A stretch of DNA of 64,000 nt from Clostridia bacterium (GTDB taxonomy: Bacteria > Bacillota > Clostridia > TANB77 > CAG-508), in contig CAAEVK010000034.1 in assembly GCA_900759475.1 (NCBI GenBank), positions 1 to 64,000 of the forward strand, read 5' to 3'. This document shows, piece after piece, positions 1-7,867 of the stretch; the first letter of the stretch is position 1, and every line of letters begins with the position of its first letter. Both the position numbers and the translations under genes were made by a program. A model generated the notes under the pieces. The model was not told the DNA's origin. It was given only the letters and a program-made list of their open reading frames with translations, and made no database searches.

Positions 1-855
1 ACAACAAAAGAAAACGAAACAGGAAAGGTAGAAATAGAAAGTTATATAGGTGGAAATGTTACAGATATAATGGGAAATAAGGCTTCAATTATAAAGCTAG
101 CTAATACGGGTAATACAATTACTATAAAAGAAAATTATAATCCAAAATATGGTCCATATAAATATGCTGTTAACGGAACAGTAATAAAAACATATAAAGA
201 TGAAAGTATAGAGGTATCTGTTGAAAAAATAGCAGGAATGTATGTTAGCAAAATATGGATTGCAGATCCTTCGAAGCAAATAAAGAAAATTGACAATTAT
301 GCTGAAATTGGAGATACCTTGTCTAACATACCAAAAGTGATTATTGGAAGTAATGGTGGATACTTTAGTTCAGCAGATTCTCATGTTGGAAGGGCAATTA
401 TAACAGAGGGAAGGATTATAAGTACTAGTAAAGAAAATAATACTCAGATAATGGGAATTTACAGAAATGGAAAATTAGTTTATAATGAAATAAAAAATAA
501 GACAGCCCAAGAGATGGTAAACATGGGGATAGTTAATACATTTGGTGCATGGCCAGGAGCACTCATCGAAAATGGGGAATATAATTCAGCGTGGGTCAAT
601 GTAGATAATGGAAAGGTTAACCACAGAACTGCAGTAGGACAAATTAATGAGAATAATTATATTATTATTATAAACTGTGATAATAGGCTATCTTATGCAG
701 GTTTAGCTCAAATGGGGCAAAGATTAGATTGTCAATTTTTATTCAATATAGATGGTGGGGGATCTACACAACTTTGGATGCAAAATGAATATATAAAGCG
801 CTCTTATGAATATAGAAAAGTTGCAGATGTATTGTATTTTACAACATTAGAATAG
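1..855 (+). CDS. Phosphodiester glycosidase (NAGPA-like) domain protein, 5' partial
   Basis: The reading frame is open from base 1, so the gene starts upstream; the ATG at 70 is internal. The C-terminal part carries the hallmarks of the NAGPA/phosphodiester glycosidase family (PF09992): a glycine-rich strand (GSNGGYFSS), the NTFGAWPGALIENG segment, an NHRTAVGQ motif and the FLFNIDGGGSTQLW motif near the end. Family members remove sugars from phosphodiester-linked glycans or occur in secreted wall-associated proteins of Bacillota. Here it precedes a run of glycosyltransferases, consistent with a role at the cell surface. The N-terminal region (possible signal peptide or wall-binding domains) lies outside the window. 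Family assignment is fairly sure; substrate is unknown. Confidence 0.8.
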   Translation, partial: TTKENETGKVEIESYIGGNVTDIMGNKASIIKLANTGNTITIKENYNPKYGPYKYAVNGTVIKTYKDESIEVSVEKIAGMYVSKIWIADPSKQIKKIDNYAEIGDTLSNIPKVIIGSNGGYFSSADSHVGRAIITEGRIISTSKENNTQIMGIYRNGKLVYNEIKNKTAQEMVNMGIVNTFGAWPGALIENGEYNSAWVNVDNGKVNHRTAVGQINENNYIIIINCDNRLSYAGLAQMGQRLDCQFLFNIDGGGSTQLWMQNEYIKRSYEYRKVADVLYFTTLE

Positions 856-857
856 TT

Positions 858-893
858 AAAAAATAGGTAAGAAAAAAACTTACCTATTTTTTT
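858..893 (+). terminator. Rho-independent terminator
   Basis: An 11-bp perfect stem (AAATAGGTAAG paired with CTTACCTATTT) with an A-rich loop is followed by a T-run, just after the stop codon of the glycosidase gene. Confidence 0.85.
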
Positions 894-962
894 GTAAAAA
901 TTTGACAAATCCAATAATTCAATGTAAAATAAGGAAAGAAAGTTTTTAAGGAAATGAAAAGA

Positions 963-2048
963 ATGAAGAAATTATTTTTTGCAGCGTATTCATTAGATAT
1001 TGGAGGAATTGAAACAGCATTAGTTACTTTATTAAATTGTTTGAGTAAGAAATATGCAATTACGCTTTGTTTAGAAAAAAAAGAAGGTATATTTTTAGAT
1101 GAAATTAGTAAAAATGTAGAAGTAATAGAATATACACCAAACAATTCTAAAAATATTTTTTTTCGAAAATTTTGGAATATGACAAAAAGAATTAGATTTA
1201 TTTTAACATATAGGAATAAATTCGATTTTTCTGTATGTTATGCTACTTATTCACATACTTGTAATTTTACCGGAAAGGTAGCAAGTAAAAATTCTGCTTT
1301 ATGGGTACACTCGGACTATTTAACTATTTTTAAAAATGACGAAAAAAAGATGAAAAAATTTTTTAAAAAATTAAATTATTCCCAATATCAAAATATTGTT
1401 TTTGTATCACAACAGGCGAAACGACACTTTGACCAAATAATAAAATTTCAAAATACAGTTACTATTTATAATTTAATTAATACAAAAAAAATGTTAAAAC
1501 AAGTTGAGGAGCCAATTGCCTATAAAAAAGACTTAAAAACTGTTACTTTTTTAAATATAGGAAGACACGAGGAAGTTGCTAAAAAGTTAACGCGCTTAAT
1601 AGAAGCTTCTAAAAAACTAAAAAATGATGGTTACTCTTTTCGAATATTATTGGTGGGAGAAGGACAAGATACTATAAAATATAAAGAACTAGTAAAAAAA
1701 TATCATTTAGAAAAAGAAATATTATTTTTAGGAAAACAAAAAAACCCATATCCATATTTTAAGATAAGTGATTGTTTGGTATTAACATCTGACTATGAGG
1801 GATATCCTGTGGTATATCAAGAAGCTTTTGTGTTGGGTTTACCAATAATCACAACAGAAGTTTCAGATAGTAAACAGATAATAGAAAATAAATATGGAAT
1901 TGTAACAAAAAAAAACGTAGAAGATGTTTATTGCGCAATGAAGCAATTTTGTGAAAACGGATATGCTATAAAAGAAAATTTTGATACAGAAAAATTTAAT
2001 CAAGAACAATTAAAAAAAATAGAAAAACTAATAGAAGAACGCAAGTAA
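963..2048 (+). CDS. Glycosyltransferase, GT4/GT-B fold
   Basis: About 361 residues. Begins KKLFFAAYSLDIGGIETALV, the GG-(I/A)E loop typical of the N-terminal nucleotide-sugar side of GT4 enzymes. The C-terminal half has the donor-binding pattern (NIGRHEEVAKKLTRLI, LVGEGQD, LFLGKQKNPYPYF) and the E-x7-E motif (DYEGYPVVYQEAFVLG). It likely transfers a sugar onto a lipid-linked glycan at the inner membrane face. Start: ATG at 963 is preferred over ATG at 954 because the only good ribosome site (AAGGA, 948-952) is 10 bases before 963 but only one base before 954. It is the first of several glycosyltransferase genes; acceptor and donor are unknown. Confidence 0.85.
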   Translation: MKKLFFAAYSLDIGGIETALVTLLNCLSKKYAITLCLEKKEGIFLDEISKNVEVIEYTPNNSKNIFFRKFWNMTKRIRFILTYRNKFDFSVCYATYSHTCNFTGKVASKNSALWVHSDYLTIFKNDEKKMKKFFKKLNYSQYQNIVFVSQQAKRHFDQIIKFQNTVTIYNLINTKKMLKQVEEPIAYKKDLKTVTFLNIGRHEEVAKKLTRLIEASKKLKNDGYSFRILLVGEGQDTIKYKELVKKYHLEKEILFLGKQKNPYPYFKISDCLVLTSDYEGYPVVYQEAFVLGLPIITTEVSDSKQIIENKYGIVTKKNVEDVYCAMKQFCENGYAIKENFDTEKFNQEQLKKIEKLIEERK

Positions 2049-2112
2049 TTTTGATATAAAAACATCTGTGCTAATGAAAATAGATAAACAGTAAAAAAAG
2101 GAATGTTAGAAA

Positions 2113-3055
2113 ATGAAAGTAACAATTATTGTTCCAGTATATAATACAGAAAAAGACTTAAACAAGACTTTAGACAGCCTTGTAAATCAAACATATCCGA
2201 ATATTGAGATTTTAATTATTAATGATGGTTCTACAGATAATTCGGAGAAGATTATTCAGCAATATCAAGAAAAATATAAAAATATTGTTTATTATGCAAA
2301 ATCTAATACTGGAGTAGCAGATACTAGAAATTTTGGAATTCGGCAAAGCAACAGGAGATTATATATTATTTGTAGATTCGGATGATTATATTAATCTTAA
2401 TTTATTAACTTATTTAAGTTACTACATGGAACAACAAATTGATTTAATTAAATTTAAATTAAATAGAGTAAATCAGAAGGGGGAGATAATAGAAAAAATA
2501 AAAGGGGCTGTTTTTGAAAAAACAGATGGACAAACAGCATTTGATCAACTATATGGTACTGATATATTACTAGATTCACCTTGTATTTACTTATATAAAA
2601 AAGATTATCTATTACGTAATGGGTTTCAGTTTCAAGTTGGTACATATCATGAAGATTTTGGCTTAATTCCACTAGTTGTTGTAAGGGCAAAAAGTGTTAT
2701 TTCATTAGATTATGAGGGATATTATTATATACAAAGTGAAAATAGTATTACAAGAAATGAAGATTACAATAAAACAATTAAAAAAATGAGAGATAGTTTA
2801 TTACAGTATGACAATATGTTACAAAGAATACAACAATATAATCTAAGGAAAAGAACAAAAGAAAATGTAAAAATATATTATACAAATGCAATTATTTTGA
2901 AACTAAAAGAACTAAAAGAAGAAGATAAAAAAATTTTTATTCATGAAATAAAACAAAGAAGAATGATTTCAAATATTAAAGTAAGAAATTTAAAACAACT
3001 TTTTAAAAAGATAATTCTAGTATGTAATATAAAATTATATTTAAAATTGAAATAG
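2113..3055 (+). CDS. Glycosyltransferase family 2 with an internal CGG +1 frameshift
   Basis: Read as one 313-residue protein if the C of the in-frame CGG at 2341-2343 is skipped after residue 76. Frame 0 gives the GT2 start (KVTIIVPVYNTEKDLNKTLD, then NDGSTDNSEK); the +1 frame continues with GKATGDYILFVDSDDYINL, which contains the DxD-type metal/nucleotide-binding motif. Without the shift the DSDD motif is lost and the product stops at 2385. The restored protein has the normal length and motif order of a GT-A glycosyltransferase and resembles the next gene. It likely adds a sugar in surface polysaccharide synthesis. Alternatives are a pseudogene or a sequencing error, but the same signature recurs at 19 other sites. 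Confidence 0.85.
2341..2343 (+). other. In-frame CGG, inferred +1 shift to Gly (GT2 gene)
   Basis: Frame 0 reads ATT CGG CAA; dropping the C gives ATT GGC AAA and restores GIGKATGDYILFVDSDD. The frame-0 product would end 14 codons further on. Confidence 0.85.
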
Positions 3056-3070
3056 AAAGGAAAGAAAAAA

Positions 3071-4033
3071 ATGCCAAAAGTAAGTGTAATTATACCTGTA
3101 TATAATGTTGAGGAATATATTGTAAAGTGTTTATGCTCTACGGTAAATCAAAGCTTACAAGATATAGAATTAATTTTTGTTAATGACGGTTCTACAGATT
3201 CTTCAGAAAAATATATTACAGAATACCAAGAAATTTATCCTAAAAAAGCAATTAAATATTTTAAAAAAGAGAATGGAGGCTTGTCAGATGCAAGAAACTA
3301 TGGAATACAACAAGCAACAGGAGAATATATTGCATTTTTAGACTCTGACGATTATGTGGAATTTGAAGCATATGAATATTTATATGAAAAAGCAAAAGAG
3401 GGCGATTACGATATGGTAGAATGCAACTTTTTTTGGAAGTATCCAGACAACAGATTAAAAAAAGATATTGGCTCTATCTATACTACCAAAAAAGAAGCTC
3501 TAGAAAAAGCAAGAGTCGTTGCTTGGAACAAATTATATAAAAGAGAAATTATTACTAATTCTGATGTATTATTCACAAAAGGCATACAATATGAAGATGT
3601 AGAATTTTTTTATAAAATTTTACCAAAATTAAATAAAATAGGGTTTGTAGAAAAACCACTTGTATATTATATGCAACGAGAAAACTCTATATCAAATACA
3701 CAAAATGAAAAAACAAGAGATATTTTTACTGCATTAGGAAATGTTATTCAATATTATAAAGAAAAAGGAATTTATGAAGAGTATAAAGAAGAATTAGAAT
3801 ATACGTATACACGATATTTGCTTTGCAGTTCATTAAAAAGAATGGCAAGAGTAGCAGATGAGAACTTAAAAAAACAATTATTTAAAGAAACATGGGAAAA
3901 CCTAAATGCAAATTTTCCAGAGTGGAAGAAAAATAGAATTTTAAGAACAGGTTTTTCATGGAAAAAATTATATATGAGAACAACAAATAAATATACCTAT
4001 AAGTTGTATACAAGATTATGGGAAGCAAATTAA
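3071..4033 (+). CDS. Glycosyltransferase family 2
   Basis: 320 residues, intact. N-terminal GT-A domain with VSVIIPVYNVEEYIVKCL, NDGSTDSSEKYITEY, the SDARNYGIQQATGEYIAFLD segment and the DSDD metal/nucleotide-binding motif at about residue 94. The C-terminal third is basic and helical, likely lying on the membrane. It begins 15 bases after the preceding GT2 gene with ribosome site AAAGGAAAG, so the two are co-transcribed and probably act in the same glycan pathway. Donor and acceptor are unknown. It serves as a frame-intact comparison for the split paralogue upstream: the corresponding GIQQATGEY stretch has no CGG. Confidence 0.88.
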   Translation: MPKVSVIIPVYNVEEYIVKCLCSTVNQSLQDIELIFVNDGSTDSSEKYITEYQEIYPKKAIKYFKKENGGLSDARNYGIQQATGEYIAFLDSDDYVEFEAYEYLYEKAKEGDYDMVECNFFWKYPDNRLKKDIGSIYTTKKEALEKARVVAWNKLYKREIITNSDVLFTKGIQYEDVEFFYKILPKLNKIGFVEKPLVYYMQRENSISNTQNEKTRDIFTALGNVIQYYKEKGIYEEYKEELEYTYTRYLLCSSLKRMARVADENLKKQLFKETWENLNANFPEWKKNRILRTGFSWKKLYMRTTNKYTYKLYTRLWEAN

Positions 4034-4101
4034 AATATAATACTCGGACTACAAGAAAAAGGACAAAACTTAAAAGACAGAAAAAAAGTATAGGAGAGAA
4101 A

Positions 4102-5191
4102 ATGAAAAAAATAGTGTTTGGCATAACTAGTTTAACAATAGGTGGGGCAGAAAGAGTACTAGTAGATATTGCTAATCAATTACAAGAAGACAATATTACA
4201 ATTTTTACGATTTATGCAAAAGGAGATTTTGAAAAAAACTTAAATCCCAATATTCAAGTCAAGTCATTATATTCAAAACAATATAATGACTTGACTAAAT
4301 GGGAAAAATTATGGATACCTTTGAAGATATTTCTTTTTAGAAAGCAAATTTATAAAAAAACAATTGCTAATTGTTATGACATAGAGGTTGCTTTTTTAGA
4401 AGGACCTATCACAAGGCTTTTTAGTGTAAAAAATAAAAAAGTAAAAAAAATTGCTTGGATCCATAATGATATTTTACAAGTATTTGGAAAAGGAATAAAA
4501 GCAAAGTGCAAAAAAATATTAGATAAAAATTTATATCAACAATACCAAGAAATTATTTTTGTTAGTAAAGATAATTTAGAAAAGTTCAAAACTACTTATC
4601 AAACAAATGCAAATACAAGAGTAATTTATAACTATATTAATCCTCAAAATGTTTTAGAAAAAGTAAAAGAAGAAGTAAATATTCATTTTAACAAAGATGT
4701 TCCTAATTTAGTAACTGTAGCAAGACTTGTTGAACAAAAAGCAATTGATAGACTAATTAAAGTACATGCTCAATTAATACAAGAGCAAATAAATCATCAT
4801 ATTTATGTTATTGGAGATGGACCATTAAAAGAAAAACTGGAAGAACAGATTAGAAAAGCAAATGTTGAAAAAACAATTCACTTATTAGGAAAAAAACAAA
4901 ACCCATATCCATATATAAGAATGGCAGATTATTTTTGTTTGTTTTCGTATTTTGAAGGCTATGGAATGGTTTTAGAGGAAGCAAAAATATTGAATAAACC
5001 CATTTTAATTACAGATACTGCTGCTAGAGAAGCGATTATAGACTATCCAAATTCAAGCATCTTTCCTAACACAGAAGAACGGAATAAAAGAAGGACTAGA
5101 GGAGGTATTAAAAAGCAAAAAAACTTTTTCCATGCAAGCAAAAGAATATGATAATTCACAAATTATAGAACAAATTAAAAAAATATTTTAA
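4102..5191 (+). CDS. Glycosyltransferase, GT4 family, with CGG +1 frameshift near the C terminus
   Basis: 362 residues when the C of CGG 5080-5082 is skipped after residue 326. Starts KKIVFGITSLTIGGAERVLV, with the GGAER loop, and carries VTVARLVEQKAIDRLI, VIGDGPLKEKLEEQI and the E-x7-E motif (FEGYGMVLEEAKIL). In the +1 frame the tail reads GIKEGLEEVLKSKKTF and ends in a normal helix (IIEQIKKIF) with a stop at 5189-5191. Without the shift the tail becomes a short basic, unconserved string. The start at 4102 is preferred because AGGAGAG lies just upstream; the open frame back to 4018 overlaps the previous gene. Likely transfers a sugar to a lipid-linked oligosaccharide. Confidence 0.85.
5080..5082 (+). 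other. In-frame CGG, inferred +1 shift to Gly (GT4 gene)
   Basis: Frame 0 reads GAA CGG AAT; skipping C gives GAA GGA ATA and a regular GT4 tail (EEGIKEGLEEVL). Confidence 0.8.
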
Positions 5192-5198
5192 TTTATAA

Positions 5199-5222
5199 CG
5201 GCAGGTCTTGTACCTGCCTTAA
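5199..5222 (+). terminator. Hairpin, probable terminator
   Basis: Stem GGCAGGT (5200-5206) pairs with ACCTGCC (5212-5218), followed by TT then A-rich sequence. The weak T-run makes it an uncertain terminator; it partly overlaps the promoter of the next gene. Confidence 0.5.
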
Positions 5223-5236
5223 AATATATGTATAAT
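5209..5236 (+). promoter_or_regulatory. Sigma-A type promoter
   Basis: TTGTAC (5209-5214), 16-base spacer, TATAAT (5231-5236), upstream of the GT2 gene at 5281. Confidence 0.5.
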
Positions 5237-5280
5237 GTAAATAAAATAATTAAAAATAGAATGAAAGGAAAAAATAATAT

Positions 5281-6156
5281 ATGAAAGTATCTGTACTAAC
5301 ACCAACCTATAATAGAGCTAAAACATTGAGTAAACTATATACAAGTTTAAAAAACAATTTGAAATATGAAGTAGAAATAGAATGGCTTATTATGGATGAT
5401 GGGTCAAATGATAACACAAAAGAGATAGTTAAACAATTTGTTGACGAAAATGTTTTCCCTATTCGATATTTTTTTCAAGAGAACCAGGGGAAAATGAGTG
5501 CACTGAATCATTTAGTGACAGAAGCAACAGGCGAATTTATTATTGAATGTGATTCAGATGATTATCTTACAGATACGGCACTAAAATATATAAAAGAAAA
5601 ATGTATTGTGGATGAAAAAATATATGCATATGCATTTTTAAAATATGACCAAGATAATTGCAATATAGGTAGATTATTTAACGTAGATGGTATGGAAAAT
5701 ACAATGTTTGACTTGTATTTTAAGCAAGGGGAGGATGGAGAAAAAGCACTTGTTTTTAATACTGCTATTCGCAAAAAATATTGTCACCAATTAGAAGAAA
5801 ACGAGAAATTTGTAACAGAAGCTAGACTGTATCACCAAATGGACAAAAATTATCAAATTAAATGCTATAATAAAGCAATTATGATATGTCAATATCAAAA
5901 AGATGGGTATACTAAAAACATTAAAGAAATTTTCAAAAAAAACCCAAAAGGGTATTATGCTTATTTTAAAGAAATATTTGAGCATAATATGAAAAATGTT
6001 TCTTTTCAAAAAAGATTATATGTAATAAAACATTATATTCTTTTTGCTTATTTATCTGGTGCAAAAAATCCAATAAAACAGATAAGAGGAACTTTTAATA
6101 AAATTTTATACATAGGATTATATTTACCAGGAAGGTTTTTTTCTAAAAAATTTTGA
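5281..6156 (+). CDS. Glycosyltransferase family 2
   Basis: 291 residues, intact. GT-A fold motifs: KVSVLTPTYNRAKTLSKLY at the start, MDDGSNDNTKEIV at about residue 38, GKMSALNHLVTEATGEFIIE and the CDSDDYLT metal/nucleotide-binding motif near residue 93. The tail (about residues 230-291) is aromatic and basic, ending in FSKKF, suggesting membrane association. Ribosome site AAAGGAAA lies 8-15 bases before the ATG. The gene has its own apparent promoter and lies just before the polysaccharide ABC exporter, so it probably builds the exported glycan. The sugar added cannot be told from sequence. Confidence 0.87.
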   Translation: MKVSVLTPTYNRAKTLSKLYTSLKNNLKYEVEIEWLIMDDGSNDNTKEIVKQFVDENVFPIRYFFQENQGKMSALNHLVTEATGEFIIECDSDDYLTDTALKYIKEKCIVDEKIYAYAFLKYDQDNCNIGRLFNVDGMENTMFDLYFKQGEDGEKALVFNTAIRKKYCHQLEENEKFVTEARLYHQMDKNYQIKCYNKAIMICQYQKDGYTKNIKEIFKKNPKGYYAYFKEIFEHNMKNVSFQKRLYVIKHYILFAYLSGAKNPIKQIRGTFNKILYIGLYLPGRFFSKKF

Positions 6157-6180
6157 CAATCATAGGGTTTATGATATAAT
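6153..6180 (+). promoter_or_regulatory. Strong sigma-A promoter for the polysaccharide exporter
   Basis: TTGACA (6153-6158), 16-base spacer, TATAAT (6175-6180). It overlaps the stop codon of the preceding glycosyltransferase gene and lies 38 bases before the ABC ATPase start. Confidence 0.8.
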
Positions 6181-6218
6181 ATAAACTCATACGGTATTAG
6201 TTTAAAATGGAGGCAAAG

Positions 6219-6956
6219 ATGCAAGAAACAGAATATAAAATTGTGGTAGACAACGTATATAAGTCTTTTAATGTGTATTTGGATAAAGCAAATACACTTA
6301 AAGAAAAACTATTATTTTTTACAAGAAATAAAAAAGAAAAAAGAGAAGTTTTAAAAGGAATTAATTTAAAAATAAAACAAGGGGAAGCGGTTGCTTTAAT
6401 TGGAGTTAATGGAAGTGGCAAGTCAACCCTTTTAAAACTAATGACTAAAATTATATATCCTAATAAAGGTAAAATTGTTACAAATGGAAAACTGACTTCT
6501 ATGCTAGAATTAGGGGCAGGATTTCACCCAGATTTTTCAGGAAGAGAAAATATTTATTTTAATGCCTCTATTTTTGGATTAACAAGAAAGGAAATTGACG
6601 AAAGAATTAATAAAATTATAGAATTTTCTGAACTAGAAGAATTTATTGATAATCCTGTTAGAACATATTCTTCGGGTATGTATATGAGATTAGCTTTTTC
6701 GGTTGCTATTAACGTAGATGCAGATATTTTATTAATTGATGAAATTTTGTCAGTGGGAGACCAGCATTTTCAAGAAAAATGTTTTGCCAAAATGAAAGAA
6801 TTAAAAGATGAAGGAAAAACGATGGTTTTTGTTACTCATAGTATGCATTCTGTAAAAGAATTTTGTACAAGAGCTGTATGGTTACATGAAGGTGAGATAA
6901 AAATGGATGGAGGAACACAAGAGGTTACTGAAGAATATTTAAAAGATACAACATAA
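6219..6956 (+). CDS. Polysaccharide ABC exporter ATPase (TagH/Wzt type)
   Basis: 245 residues. All nucleotide-binding motifs are present: Walker A GVNGSGKST (about residue 65), signature TYSSGM, Walker B ADILLIDEIL and H-loop VTHSMHSV. An N-terminal stretch of about 35 residues before the core and the NPVRTYSSGMYMRLAFSVAI region are typical of the TagH/Wzt/KpsT branch that exports teichoic acids, O-antigens or capsules. It lacks the C-terminal carbohydrate-binding domain of long Wzt proteins. The start at 6219 is chosen because GGAGG (6209-6213) sits five bases upstream, inside the alternative ATG at 6207. The membrane partner follows 35 bases downstream. Confidence 0.92.
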   Translation: MQETEYKIVVDNVYKSFNVYLDKANTLKEKLLFFTRNKKEKREVLKGINLKIKQGEAVALIGVNGSGKSTLLKLMTKIIYPNKGKIVTNGKLTSMLELGAGFHPDFSGRENIYFNASIFGLTRKEIDERINKIIEFSELEEFIDNPVRTYSSGMYMRLAFSVAINVDADILLIDEILSVGDQHFQEKCFAKMKELKDEGKTMVFVTHSMHSVKEFCTRAVWLHEGEIKMDGGTQEVTEEYLKDTT

Positions 6957-6991
6957 TACTTTTTGTACATTGGAAAGGAATGAAATAAAAA

Positions 6992-7765
6992 ATGAATATA
7001 TTTAAAAATATTTATAATTATAGAGAATTATTAAAAACAAATATAAAAAAAGAAGTAAGGGGAAAATATAAAAATTCAGTTTTAGGTGTATTTTGGTCAT
7101 TTTTAAATCCATTGTTACAAATTCTTGTTTATACAATTGTATTTCAAGTAATTTTAAAAAACCCACAAGAAAACTATGTTGTATTCTTGTGTGCTGGTTT
7201 AATTCCATGGACTTTTTTCTCAACAGCAATATCAAGATCTGCTTTTACTATTATTGAAAATGGTAATATTCTTAAAAAAGTGTATTTTCCAAGGGAAATA
7301 TTGCCAATTTCTGTTGTCACCAGTGAAACAATTAACTTTATTATTTCCACAGTTATTATAGTAGGAATTGTTTTAGCAAATGGAATAGGATTTAACATAT
7401 ATATGTTATGCTACCCTATTATTTTACTTGCACAATACCTCTTAACTTTAGGGATTTCTTTTGTGTTAGCTGGAATAACAGTTTATTTTAGAGATTTACA
7501 ACATTTAATTGGAATTGCTCTACAACTATTGTTTTATGCTACTCCAATTGTATATTCGGTAGATGGAATACCAGCAAATTTAAGTTGGATTTTGAACTTA
7601 AATCCAATGACCTATATTATTGATGCATATCGAGATATTTTTTATAATCAAGCAATGCCAAATATTGGAGGACTTTGTTTATTTATAGTAATTGCAATTA
7701 TAGGTTGTGCTATAGGCTATGGTATATTTAATAAATTACAAAAAGGATTTGCAGAGGAATTGTAA
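6992..7765 (+). CDS. Polysaccharide ABC exporter permease (TagG/Wzm type)
   Basis: 257 residues with about six transmembrane segments of the ABC-2 family. Family hallmarks are the amphipathic start, EVRGKYKNSVLGVFWSFLNP, and the C-terminal LNLNPMTYIIDAYRDIFY segment found in Wzm/TagG/KpsM proteins. It forms the membrane channel for export of an undecaprenyl-linked polysaccharide, powered by the ATPase encoded directly upstream. Ribosome site GGAAAGGAA precedes the ATG. Together with the later Wzy-like polymerase and MurJ-like flippase, the window encodes components of two export routes. Confidence 0.92.
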   Translation: MNIFKNIYNYRELLKTNIKKEVRGKYKNSVLGVFWSFLNPLLQILVYTIVFQVILKNPQENYVVFLCAGLIPWTFFSTAISRSAFTIIENGNILKKVYFPREILPISVVTSETINFIISTVIIVGIVLANGIGFNIYMLCYPIILLAQYLLTLGISFVLAGITVYFRDLQHLIGIALQLLFYATPIVYSVDGIPANLSWILNLNPMTYIIDAYRDIFYNQAMPNIGGLCLFIVIAIIGCAIGYGIFNKLQKGFAEEL

Positions 7766-7867
7766 AAATGAACCATAGATACAAGCTTTATAGAGGTGGA
7801 TATGAAGAAATTTATACAAAGTACAATAAACGAACTTTAAGCTTGTTATGTAGGAGGAAAAGGAAGA

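Noticed and set aside
4018..4101. N-terminal extension of the GT4 gene to ATG 4018, which contains an in-frame CGG (4044-4046)
   Set aside because: The region overlaps the end of the preceding gene, is not protein-like, and the ribosome site AGGAGAG lies just before ATG 4102. This CGG is therefore not counted as a coding CGG.
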